Translations under genes and position numbers: made by a program | Part shown: piece by piece, positions 1 through 6,807 of the stretch | Layout of the letters: each line of letters opens with the position of its first letter | Numbering within the stretch: the stretch's first letter is position 1 | Notes under the pieces: generated by a model | What the model saw: only the letters and a program-made list of their open reading frames with translations | What the model was told of the DNA's origin: nothing | Database searches by the model: none | Assembly: GCA_964560325.1 (NCBI GenBank) | Contig: CAZLLV010000480.1 | Location: 1 to 13,712, forward strand | Direction: 5' to 3' | DNA from: CAZLLV01 sp964560325 | GTDB taxonomy: Bacteria > Acidobacteriota > Thermoanaerobaculia > Multivoradales > DATKCC01 | Length of the DNA: 13,712 nt

Positions 1-262
1 TCTGGACCAGCATCGTCTCGTCGTCGCCCAAGCGGCGCAGGGTCGAGACCAGCGCCTCGAAGCACTCCCAGCTCCGCGCGGCTTTGCCCGATCCGCCGTA
101 GACGACCAGCTCCTCCGGGCGCTCGGCGACCTCCGGATCGAGGTTGTTCATCAACATGCGCAGCGCCGCCTCCTGCTGCCAGCCGCGGCAGGAGAGCTCG
201 GTGCCGCGCGCGGCGCGCACGGTGCGCGGGCCGGCGGACGCGGGGGTCTCGACGGTCGTCAT
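1..262 (-). CDS. hutU: Urocanate hydratase (urocanase), N-terminal part; cut by window edge
   Basis: Urocanase converts urocanate to 4-imidazolone-5-propionate, the second step of histidine degradation, in the cytoplasm with tightly bound NAD+. Only the first 87 codons are present; the gene runs off the left edge, so the NAD-binding core and catalytic region cannot be inspected. The visible part matches the conserved urocanase N-terminus: a short variable leader, then RGTELSCRGWQQEAALRMLM, NNLDPEVAERPEELVVYGG, GKAARSWECFEALV and TLRRLGDDETMLVQ. I chose the ATG at 262 because the family leader is about this long. A GAGGG lies about 11 bases upstream as a modest ribosome site, and an in-frame GTG six codons earlier is possible. 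The regulator gene ends 24 bases upstream on the same strand, so co-transcription is likely. Family assignment is firm from residue patterns; no search was run. Confidence 0.93.
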   Translation of the reverse strand, partial: MTTVETPASAGPRTVRAARGTELSCRGWQQEAALRMLMNNLDPEVAERPEELVVYGGSGKAARSWECFEALVSTLRRLGDDETMLVQ

Positions 263-286
263 GCGAGCATTATCCCTCACGGCCTC

Positions 287-2098
287 TCATCCTCTTACGT
301 CGTACTTCTCCATCTTCGCGGCGAGCGTGTTCCTGGAGATCCCGAGCAGGCGCGCCGCCTGGCTCTTGTTGCCGGCGGTGCGGCGCAGGGCCTCTCGGAT
401 CGCCGACTGCTCGGCGCCGGCGACCAGCCGCTCGAGCTCCAGGTCGGAGGTCGCCTCGACCCGCGAGCTCGACTCGAGCGGGCTCGCCTTGACCGCGTCG
501 GGCAGCAGCGACACGTCGACCGGCCGACCGTGGGGCGCCAGGTACACCATCTGCCGGGCGATGTTCTCCAGCTCTTCGAGGTTGCCCGGGTACGGGTAGG
601 AGAGGAGCGCCGTCATCGCCTTGGTGGTGATCCCCGCCACCCGCTTGCCGGTCTCGTGGCAGAACCGGTTGATGAAGGACTGCACGAGGAGCGGCAGATC
701 CTCCTTGCGGTCGCGCAGCGCCGGCACGTCGATGCCGAAGCGGGACAGCCGGTAGGCGAGGTCGACCCGGAAGGCGTCGCGGGCGACCGCGCGGTCGAGC
801 GGCTGCCCCGCCGCCGCCACCAACCGCACGTCGACCTTCACCACCTCCGTGCTCCCCGCCGGCTCCACCTCTCCGGAGCGCAGGAAGCGGACCAGCCGCG
901 CCTGGAGCTCGAGCGGCAGGAGGTCGATCTCGTCGAGGAAGAGCGTGCCGCCGTCGGCCAGCCGGAGCTTCCCCTCCCGCTTGACCGTCCCGCTCTTCGC
1001 CGCCACCTCCGAGCCGAAGAGATCGGCCTCGATCTGCGTCGGGCTCGCCCCCGCCGCCGAGGCGACCACGAACGGGCCGTTGCGCCGCGGGCTCGACAGG
1101 TGGATCGAGCGCGCCAGCAGCTCCTTGCCGACCCCGGGCTCACCCCGGAGCAGCACGTGGACGCCGGTGTCGACCGCCGCCCGCAGCCGCTCGAGGACGT
1201 GCTTCATCGCCCGCGACTCGCCGATCACCAGGCGCGGGTCGAGGGTCAGGTCCTGGACCCCCCGGTTGCCGGGGAGGATCGGCTCGTAGCGGCCGACGTG
1301 GTGGACCAGGCCGAGGGAGAGGAGATCGCCCAGGGTGTCGAGCGCCGCCTCCGGCGACCAGGCCGACGGATCGAAGCGGGAGAGCGCGCAGGTCATGAAG
1401 TAAGGTCGGTCGAGGGCGCTGAAGACCCGCAGGAAGATCCAGGCCGGCTCGCCACGGAGCTGCCCCTCGAAGAACGACGTGCGCCCGGTCTCGCCCTCGT
1501 TCTCGAGACGGGCACGGACCTGCTCCAGCATCTCGTCGCCGGCCGCCATCCAGTCGGACTCGGTGGCGGTCACGAACTTCACCCCCACCTCGCCCTCGGT
1601 GATCTCGCCCAGGAAGAGGAAGAGCGCGCCGCCGCCGAAGTCGGCGAGCAGCCGCTCGGTGAGCGATTCGAGCGTCGTGCGGCTCTCGGCGTCGGCGAGC
1701 ACCCAGTGGCTGATCCCGGACAGGTGCTCGATCATCAGCTCGGGGTCCATGGCGACCGCGCCCGGCTCCGCCGGCGCCTCGGCCTCCGCGGCCCCGTCCC
1801 CCTCCGGCTCCGGCGTCACGTCCTCGACCAGCAGCGTCACGCCCCCCAGCTTGACCTCGTCGAGCACCCGGAGCTCCGCCTCCTTGACCCGCTTGCCGTC
1901 GACCGTCAGGCCCTTGCGGCTCCCGAGATCCTCCACCCGCAGGACCCGCCCGTCGAAGACGATGCGGGCGTGCCGTTGCGCCACCCCGGCGTACGGGAGC
2001 ACGATGTCGCAGCCCGGCCGGCTGCCGATCACCAGCTCGCGCCGCGCGAGCGGAAAGCGCCGGACGCCGTCCGGAGCGTAGGCGACGAGCCGGAGCAC
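287..2098 (-). CDS. FHA-domain, sigma-54-activator-like transcriptional regulator with degenerate GAFTGA loop
   Basis: A 603-residue cytoplasmic regulator. Residues 1-95 form a forkhead-associated (FHA) phosphothreonine-binding domain (GSRPGCDIVLPYAGVAQRHA, then RVEDLGSRKGLTVDGKRV). Residues 96-120 are an acidic/Ala linker and 125-270 a GAF-like sensory region of low similarity. The AAA+ domain spans about 285-520: Walker A GEPGVGKE (319-326), Walker B GGTLFLDEID (383-392), arginine-finger region FRVDLAYRL (443-451). Residues 555-600 are a Fis-type helix-turn-helix (GNKSQAARLLGISRNTLAAK). Two hallmark features are missing. Where GAFTGA should follow LFG there is SEVAAKSGTVKREGK, and the sensor-II GN(V/I)REL reads GNLEEL. 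The family normally remodels sigma-54 polymerase; this member may instead act on sigma-70 promoters or as a plain DNA binder (inference). The start is GTG at 2098, because a stop codon lies in frame three bases upstream. It is followed closely by hutU. Confidence 0.92.
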   Translation of the reverse strand: MLRLVAYAPDGVRRFPLARRELVIGSRPGCDIVLPYAGVAQRHARIVFDGRVLRVEDLGSRKGLTVDGKRVKEAELRVLDEVKLGGVTLLVEDVTPEPEGDGAAEAEAPAEPGAVAMDPELMIEHLSGISHWVLADAESRTTLESLTERLLADFGGGALFLFLGEITEGEVGVKFVTATESDWMAAGDEMLEQVRARLENEGETGRTSFFEGQLRGEPAWIFLRVFSALDRPYFMTCALSRFDPSAWSPEAALDTLGDLLSLGLVHHVGRYEPILPGNRGVQDLTLDPRLVIGESRAMKHVLERLRAAVDTGVHVLLRGEPGVGKELLARSIHLSSPRRNGPFVVASAAGASPTQIEADLFGSEVAAKSGTVKREGKLRLADGGTLFLDEIDLLPLELQARLVRFLRSGEVEPAGSTEVVKVDVRLVAAAGQPLDRAVARDAFRVDLAYRLSRFGIDVPALRDRKEDLPLLVQSFINRFCHETGKRVAGITTKAMTALLSYPYPGNLEELENIARQMVYLAPHGRPVDVSLLPDAVKASPLESSSRVEATSDLELERLVAGAEQSAIREALRRTAGNKSQAARLLGISRNTLAAKMEKYDVRG

Positions 2099-2257
2099 GC
2101 CCTAGCCCCCCCCGCCGCGCCGCCGCTCCGGGACCGGCTCGCCGCCGCCCCGTCCGCTCCGGTCGATCTTCGCCATCATCGTCGGAGTATAGGGCGTTCC
2201 CCGGGTCCCGGACCCGCGGACCCCGAGCCGGCGCGGTTGGGTTATCCTCCCGCCGCG
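2099..2257. promoter_or_regulatory. Divergent spacer between the FHA regulator and hemE
   Basis: This 159-base spacer must carry promoters for both flanking genes, since they are transcribed away from each other. On the plus strand TATAGG (2188-2193) is the only -10-like hexamer, without a convincing -35 at the right distance. hemE has no strong Shine-Dalgarno sequence before its ATG. On the minus strand a G-rich run just before the GTG of the regulator could serve as its ribosome site. A 25-codon Gly/Arg-rich frame (2102-2179, minus) ends three bases before that GTG and is probably chance. Confidence 0.4.
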
Positions 2258-3298
2258 ATGACGAACGATCTCTTCTTGCGAGAAGCGCGGGGCGAAGCGA
2301 CCGAGCGCCGCCCCGTCTGGATGATGCGCCAGGCCGGGCGTTACCTGGCCGAGTACCGCGCGGTGCGCGCCGAGGTCGACTTCCTGACCCTCTGCCGCAC
2401 CCCCGAGCTGGTCGCCGAGGTCACGGTCCAGCCGGTGCGGCTGATCGGGGTCGACGCGGCGATCCTGTTCGCCGACATCCTCCTCCCGCTCGACGCGATG
2501 GGAGCCGGTCTCCAGTTCGTCCAGGGCGACGGTCCGTCGCTGTGCCACCCGGTGCGCGACCGCGACGGCATCGCCGCCCTCTCCCGGCCCGACGTGGGAA
2601 AGAGCCTCGGCTACGTCTTCGACGGCGTGCGGGCGACCCGACGGACGCTCGCCGAGCTCGAGGAGCCGGTTCCGCTGATCGGATTCGCCGGCACGCCGTG
2701 GACCCTGGCGGCCTACCTCACCGAGGGCCGAGGCTCGTCCAGCTACTCCCACCTGCTCGGATGGAGCTACCGCGATCCGGAGGGGCTGTCGGGCCTCCTC
2801 GATCTACTGGCCGACGTCACGATCGACTACCTCCTGGGGCAGATCGAGGCGGGCGTGCAGGCGGTCCAGCTCTTCGACACCTGGGGGAGCCTCCTCTCCG
2901 CCGACCGCTGGCGGGCGCTCGCGATGCCGTCCGTGGTGCGCATCCTCGAAGCGCTCGAAGGCGCCGGCGTGCCCCGGATCTTCTTCGCCCGCGGCTCGTC
3001 GCACCTCCTGCCGGTGCTGCGCGAGCTGCCGGTCGAGGTGCTGTCGGTCGACTGGTTCGTGCCGCTCTCCGAGGCGCGCGAGATCGTCGGCCCGGGCAAG
3101 GTGCTGCAGGGCAATCTCGACCCGGCGGCGCTGCTCGGCCCGGTCGACGAGATCGAGCGTCTGACCGCGATCCTGCTCGAAGAAGGCGCCGGCGGCCCGC
3201 ACATCGTCAACCTCGGCCACGGCATCTTCAAGCAGACCTCGCCCGATCACGCGCGGGCGTTCGTGCAGGCGGTCAAGGACCTCGGCACGCCGCGCTGA
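2258..3298 (+). CDS. hemE: Uroporphyrinogen decarboxylase
   Basis: HemE decarboxylates the four acetate side chains of uroporphyrinogen III to give coproporphyrinogen III, a cofactor-free cytoplasmic step of haem synthesis. The protein is 346 residues, normal for the family. Both family signatures are present: PVWMMRQAGRYLAEY (19-33) with the substrate-binding arginines R24 and R28, and IGFAGTPWTLAAYLTEG (141-157) with Y153. The catalytic aspartate is D73 in FADIL, and the conserved histidine near the C-terminus is H321 in NLGHGI. FDTWGS (206-211) is also canonical. The ATG at 2258 gives the expected N-terminus (NDLFLREARGE). hemE stands alone on this strand and converges on the PH-domain pair with 13 bases between stop codons. 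No other haem gene is in the window. Confidence 0.98.
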   Translation: MTNDLFLREARGEATERRPVWMMRQAGRYLAEYRAVRAEVDFLTLCRTPELVAEVTVQPVRLIGVDAAILFADILLPLDAMGAGLQFVQGDGPSLCHPVRDRDGIAALSRPDVGKSLGYVFDGVRATRRTLAELEEPVPLIGFAGTPWTLAAYLTEGRGSSSYSHLLGWSYRDPEGLSGLLDLLADVTIDYLLGQIEAGVQAVQLFDTWGSLLSADRWRALAMPSVVRILEALEGAGVPRIFFARGSSHLLPVLRELPVEVLSVDWFVPLSEAREIVGPGKVLQGNLDPAALLGPVDEIERLTAILLEEGAGGPHIVNLGHGIFKQTSPDHARAFVQAVKDLGTPR

Positions 3299-3322
3299 CG
3301 GCCGCGGGGCGTCAGCGCGGCG
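3288..3322. terminator. Bidirectional hairpin spanning both converging stop codons
   Basis: A perfect 13-bp inverted repeat has arms at 3288-3300 and 3310-3322 and a 9-base GC-rich loop. The left arm contains the hemE TGA (3296-3298) and the right arm contains the TGA (minus strand) of the PH-domain gene (3312-3314), so the two stop codons pair with each other. Because it is symmetrical it can form in both transcripts. No U-tract follows on either side, so this is a terminator or 3'-end stabilising hairpin by position and stem strength, not a textbook intrinsic terminator. Confidence 0.65.
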
Positions 3323-4112
3323 CCCGAGAGAGGGCGGATCGGAGGGCCGACGCCTCGGCCAGCAGCTCGCGCGCGGCGGCGACTGCATTCGCGTCCGGCG
3401 GCCCTGCCGTCACGGTCCGCGGGCGAGGCGCCGCCTCCATCTCGTCCTCCGGGTCGCCCAGGCCGGAGCCGCGCAGGCCGCGCAGGTGGCCGAGGATCAG
3501 GTCGCGGATCTCCTCGGCGTTCGACACGCCGCGGAAGAAGGCGAGGTGAAGGTCCTTCTTCTCGCCGTCGTCCCCCTTGCCCGCGTCGCCCTTGCCTCCC
3601 CCGCCGGCGCTTCTCACCTGGAGGTCGGAGATGCCGAAGAGGCGCTGGATCGGGCCCTGGCGGATCGCCAGGTTCTGGACGTTGGCGAAGCTCATCGTCT
3701 GCTCGTGGACCTTCCACACGCCTTCGCGGATGCGCAGGCTCCGGTCGGTCACCAGGTACCAGCGCTTCTCGAAGTCGAGACGAACCAGGAAGAAGCTCAG
3801 CGGAAGCTGGAGGACGAAGGCCACGACGCCGGCGATCTCGAGCCAGATGAAGTTCTCGGAGAACGGGATCTCGTCGGGGATGAAGCCGACGAAGGCGAGG
3901 CCGATGATCAGGCCCCAGAGGGCGCCCGCCTGCTTGAGGAGCCACTGCACCACCCGGTAGCGATAGAAGCCGGGCGCCGCCTGGAACCAGCGCACCGAGC
4001 CGGGGCTCCCTGCCGGCACCGCCGGCCGCGGCGGCACGCGGAGCCAGCGCGCCACCCGCTCTTCGAGGCGGTCGTAGAGGGTGCGGCGAGAGGCCGCGGC
4101 CGGCTCGCTCAC
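3312..4112 (-). CDS. PH-domain (bPH2/YdbT-like) membrane protein
   Basis: A 266-residue membrane protein with a bacterial pleckstrin-homology domain of the bPH2 type. Hydrophobic segments lie at about 59-78 and 88-110. The PH-like domain follows: LDFEKRWYLVTDRSLRIREG (112-131), then SFANVQNLAIRQGPIQRLFG (141-160) and ISDLQVRS, the usual pattern of YdbS/YdbT proteins. A Gly/Lys/Asp-rich insert (about 170-187) interrupts the domain before LHLAFFRGVSNAEEIRDLIL. The tail ends in an Ala/Leu-rich amphipathic helix (about 241-262). The start is GTG at 4112, whose last bases form the TGA of the upstream PH gene (GTGA, 4-base overlap), implying translational coupling. YdbS/YdbT-type proteins usually occur as pairs in Gram-negative and Gram-positive bacteria; their exact function is unsettled. 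The last codons CCG CGC TGA are identical to those of hemE because of the shared hairpin. Confidence 0.85.
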   Translation of the reverse strand: MSEPAAASRRTLYDRLEERVARWLRVPPRPAVPAGSPGSVRWFQAAPGFYRYRVVQWLLKQAGALWGLIIGLAFVGFIPDEIPFSENFIWLEIAGVVAFVLQLPLSFFLVRLDFEKRWYLVTDRSLRIREGVWKVHEQTMSFANVQNLAIRQGPIQRLFGISDLQVRSAGGGGKGDAGKGDDGEKKDLHLAFFRGVSNAEEIRDLILGHLRGLRGSGLGDPEDEMEAAPRPRTVTAGPPDANAVAAARELLAEASALRSALSRAPR

Positions 4113-4717
4113 GGCCGCGCCACCGGTGCACCCCCGCCCGGAGGCTCGCCCGCCTCGCCCGCCTCGCCCACGCCCGGCCGCCCGAGCTCTCGGCGGAGCG
4201 CTCGCAGCTCGCCCGCCACCTCGCGGAGCACCGCCGTCAGCTCGCCGTCGTTCGGCGGCACGCCCGCGGGCGTCTCGGCGGCACCGTCCGCCGCCGGAGC
4301 CGGCGCCGCCTCGCCCTGCCGCTCGGGTCGCAACGGGACACCACGCATCCCCCGCATGCGCGAGTACAGGAAGTCGCGGACCGCCTCGTACTCGAGGATC
4401 CCCTCGAGCGTCATCTCCGCCTTGGCGCTGCCGCTCGCGGTCTGGATCTCGATCCGCGCCAGCCCGAGCCAGCGCTCGACCACGTTGCTCGCCAGGTGGA
4501 TGTCCTGGATGCGGGCGAAGGTCAGGTGGATCTCGCGCCGGAAGAGCGCGCCCCAGCTCATCGAGATTCCCTCGTCGTCGAACCGGTAGCGCAGGGTGCG
4601 GTAGCGGAACCAGAGCACCGTCATCGCGATCGGGAAGAACGGCCCGGCGAGAAACGACGCGAGCAGGTAGTAGCGGAAGAGCGACCGATCGGGCCGCTCG
4701 ATGGCGTAGATGTCCAT
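4109..4717 (-). CDS. PH-domain (bPH2/YdbS-like) membrane protein
   Basis: A 202-residue protein, shorter partner of the downstream PH gene. A hydrophobic hairpin occupies about residues 16-38 (YYLLASFLAGPFFPIAMTVL). The bPH2 domain follows: YRTLRYRFDDEGISMSWGAL (39-58), then LTFARIQDIHLASNVVERWL (65-84) with LARIEIQTASG, a close match to the family core. After residue 125 comes a Pro/Ala-rich linker, an amphipathic Leu/Arg helix (about 159-178) and a Gly/Pro tail. The ATG at 4717 follows a stop codon of the upstream acyl-CoA dehydrogenase remnant by three bases, and no strong ribosome site is visible, so translation may depend on that upstream reading. The TGA overlaps the GTG of the next gene. 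Both proteins ending in a helix suggests, as inference only, a heteromeric complex. Confidence 0.86.
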   Translation of the reverse strand: MDIYAIERPDRSLFRYYLLASFLAGPFFPIAMTVLWFRYRTLRYRFDDEGISMSWGALFRREIHLTFARIQDIHLASNVVERWLGLARIEIQTASGSAKAEMTLEGILEYEAVRDFLYSRMRGMRGVPLRPERQGEAAPAPAADGAAETPAGVPPNDGELTAVLREVAGELRALRRELGRPGVGEAGEAGEPPGGGAPVARP

Positions 4718-4720
4718 GAT

Positions 4721-5024
4721 TCAGCTTTCGAAGAGCGCCGGAACGGCGAGAGCCTCCGGCCGGTCGGTGGCGCGCCCGCCGCCAGAGCGGCGTCAGCTCG
4801 ACCCTCTCGCCCCAGGCGCTCCAGCAGACGAGCCGCGGCTCGTTCTCTCGGTCGGCGAGTTGGAGGTCGTAGAGCTCCCCCGCCGCCAGCTCCGGCTCGA
4901 TCTCGGACAGCACCTCGGCCGGCAGCACCCGCGCCAGGTACGAGCGCAGCACCCGGTCCTCCGCGTACTGGTTCCCCAGCCGCGGCGGTGCCTGGGTGAA
5001 GTCGTCGAAGCGAGGGACCTCCAT
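4721..5024 (-). pseudogene. Truncated acyl-CoA dehydrogenase-like gene (N-terminal remnant)
   Basis: From the ATG at 5024 the first ~80 residues look like the N-terminus of long acyl-CoA dehydrogenase-family proteins: PPRLGNQYAEDRVLRSYLAR, VLPAEVLSEIEPEL, GELYDLQLADRENEPRLVCW, SAWGERVELTPLW. Those proteins are usually above 500 residues; here recognisable sequence stops at about 4785. The frame has no stop of its own there and runs into the PH genes out of register. In the +1 frame a tail ending PEALAVPALFES stops at 4721-4723, just before the first PH gene. The simplest reading is a large internal deletion joining the start and end of the gene; no FAD- or substrate-binding core or catalytic glutamate remains. 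An assembly collapse or a short retained domain are alternatives. Family assignment is from memory of the N-terminal pattern. Confidence 0.6.
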
Positions 5025-5054
5025 GGGCCCATCATGCCACTCCGTCCGACCTCG

Positions 5055-6626
5055 TCAAGGGGGGCCCGGCGGCCGGAGCCTCCCGCCCAGGTTCGGAAGC
5101 CCGCCGAGAGGGTTCCGGCCCGGCATCGACCGACCGCCGGGGAAGCTCATCCTGCTCGAAGTGGGGATCGGCACGCCGCGGCGCCCGACCGGCGCCACGC
5201 GGTGGATCTCTTCCGCCAGGTCCATCCACTGGAGCACCTCGGGGGCGACGCCACCGGCGATCCTTGACGCTTCGGCCTGCAGCTCCGGCTCGATCGGTTC
5301 CTCGGAGTAACGGGCGTGCTCGATCGCGGCGAGCGCCTGAACCTGCCGTGGCGCATCGGAGAGCGCCTGGCGGACGACGTTGGCCTGGAACGCCTGGAAC
5401 GGCCGGTACTCCTCCGCCAGCAGTCCGCCGCACGGGAACTGGTACTGGCCGGTCACCCGGTAGTCCGCGAGCTGTGCCTCGACCGACTGGCGCCTGCGGC
5501 CGAGCAGGGGCGACGATTCGTTGACCGCGAACGTCACGTCGCGCAGCGCGACGTTGGCGACGCACTCGACCTGGTGCGACGCCATCCGCAGGTCGACGGT
5601 TCCGGTCATCGTCCCGCGCGCGGGGACGATCGAAGCGTCCGGCGTGAGACGCGCGAAGGCCCCGGCACCGACGTTCTCCAGGTAGAGCTTCGCTTCCAGC
5701 GTCGGGCTCCAGAGCGGCCCCTGGAGCGCCGCGAACGCGTTGCCCTCCGCCGGCGCCGGAGGCTGCGCCCAATAGAACAGGTTGACCCGCCCGTCGAACG
5801 AGATCGTGCCGTCGCCCGTGCGGGCCTCGAGGTTGAGCCGGCTCGGCTGCGGCCGGAGGTCGACGAGGCCGTGGAGGTCGGTGGCGGTCAGCGCGACGTC
5901 GTCGAGGAAGAGCGACGCTTTGAGCTCCTGGAGGATGCCTCCTTCCGATTCCGCGGGCAGATTCTCGACCCACTGAAGGCCCATGCCGTCAACTCGGATC
6001 CGGGGCACGACGAACGAGCCGTCCCCCTCGGCTCGCGGCGGCGCCGCGTCACCCGCGCCGTGCGAGGCCGCCCGCACGCCGGGCTGGCCCGGAGCCGAAG
6101 GGGCGCTCCCGCTGGGCGGAAGCGTCGCCTGCACCGACGGCGCGAGCTGCACGGCCGCCAGATCCTCCCAGTTCCACCGGCCGCTCAGCAGGCGTTCCAG
6201 GTAGATCTTCGGCTCCCGGACCCGGATCTCCTGGAGCCAGCGCTCACCGAAGAGACCGCTCCAGAGAGAGAGGTCGAGGTCGAGGGCGTGAACTGTGAAC
6301 ACCTCCGGCTGCGCGTACGCTCCGCGGGAGAATGCCGTGACGTCGTGGGCGGTCACCGTCAGATCGAGCAGATCGGCGCTCCAGTCGCCGACCGCGAGCT
6401 CGATCCCTTGCGACTCCGCGTACGCCGCGACGGCGGTCGAGGCGACGGACGGGAGGATGATGAACTTGAGCGACAGCCAGGCGCTTCCGACGAAGACCGA
6501 GACGATCGTGAAGATCAGGCGACGCCAGCGCCAGAGACTCTTCAGCGTGCTCTTCGGAGAATCGTCGGAGGACGGTCGAGCCGCGGGGGGCTCCGACGCT
6601 ACGGGTTCGCGGGGGCTTTCGGACAC
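5055..6626 (-). CDS. AsmA-like inner-membrane-anchored periplasmic protein
   Basis: A 523-residue protein with a Pro/Ser-rich cytoplasmic head (1-30), one transmembrane segment (about 36-58) and a large periplasmic part. Residues 60-160 show the AsmA/DUF748 pattern: a stretch such as ESQGIELAVGDWSADLLDLT describing repeated beta strands, then IRVREPKIYLERLLSGRWNW, where AsmA relatives read 'v..P.i.l.r...G..NW'. The remainder alternates beta-like stretches (LEARTGDGTISFDGRVNLFY, MTGTVDLRMAS) with a Gly/Pro-rich tail. AsmA-family proteins are linked to phospholipid transport or outer-membrane assembly; a specific role here is not known. The start is GTG at 6626, preceded by GAGGAG six bases upstream, much better than the TTG 13 codons earlier. 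It may be co-transcribed with the following remnant, whose ATG lies 30 bases downstream of the stop. Confidence 0.75.
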   Translation of the reverse strand: MSESPREPVASEPPAARPSSDDSPKSTLKSLWRWRRLIFTIVSVFVGSAWLSLKFIILPSVASTAVAAYAESQGIELAVGDWSADLLDLTVTAHDVTAFSRGAYAQPEVFTVHALDLDLSLWSGLFGERWLQEIRVREPKIYLERLLSGRWNWEDLAAVQLAPSVQATLPPSGSAPSAPGQPGVRAASHGAGDAAPPRAEGDGSFVVPRIRVDGMGLQWVENLPAESEGGILQELKASLFLDDVALTATDLHGLVDLRPQPSRLNLEARTGDGTISFDGRVNLFYWAQPPAPAEGNAFAALQGPLWSPTLEAKLYLENVGAGAFARLTPDASIVPARGTMTGTVDLRMASHQVECVANVALRDVTFAVNESSPLLGRRRQSVEAQLADYRVTGQYQFPCGGLLAEEYRPFQAFQANVVRQALSDAPRQVQALAAIEHARYSEEPIEPELQAEASRIAGGVAPEVLQWMDLAEEIHRVAPVGRRGVPIPTSSRMSFPGGRSMPGRNPLGGLPNLGGRLRPPGPP

Positions 6627-6807
6627 GCTTCTCTCCTCGTCGCGGACGGCAGGGCCGCCCGGCAATCGATTTATCGAAAGACAGCTACGTATTAGCAGTT
6701 CAATTATGCCTCCAGAGCAGGAAGGCCGTCAACCCTTCCCTGAGCGACCGCCCCGTAGCGTGCTCGGCGGAAGGCAGGGATCCGAAGAGAAAACCGAGAA
6801 GGGCTAC
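6627..6807 (-). promoter_or_regulatory. AT-richer spacer upstream of the AsmA-like gene
   Basis: This 181-base gap separates the export operon from the AsmA-like gene, both on the minus strand. The part at 6664-6710 is strikingly AT-rich for this genome and probably holds the promoter. It contains the near-palindrome TCGATTTATCGA (6666-6677; 5-bp arms, 2-base spacer) and, on the minus strand, TTGAAC and GATAAAT, though not at ideal spacing. A short hairpin with GGAAGG/CCTTCC arms at 6720-6739 lies downstream of the permease stop and might help end the operon transcript; it has no U-tract. Confidence 0.4.

Noticed and set aside
2102..2179. 25-codon frame just upstream of the FHA regulator
   Set aside because: It is a Gly/Arg-rich low-complexity peptide with no ribosome site that I can support; probably chance in GC-rich DNA.
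530..2257. Long plus-strand open frame opposite the FHA regulator, running into hemE
   Set aside because: Its translation is Arg/Glu/Leu-rich with no domain, it is antisense to a well-supported gene, and hemE has its own family-consistent ATG at 2258.
6627..6665. TTG at 6665 as the start of the AsmA-like gene
   Set aside because: The GTG at 6626 has a strong GAGGAG ribosome site at good spacing, while the TTG has none.
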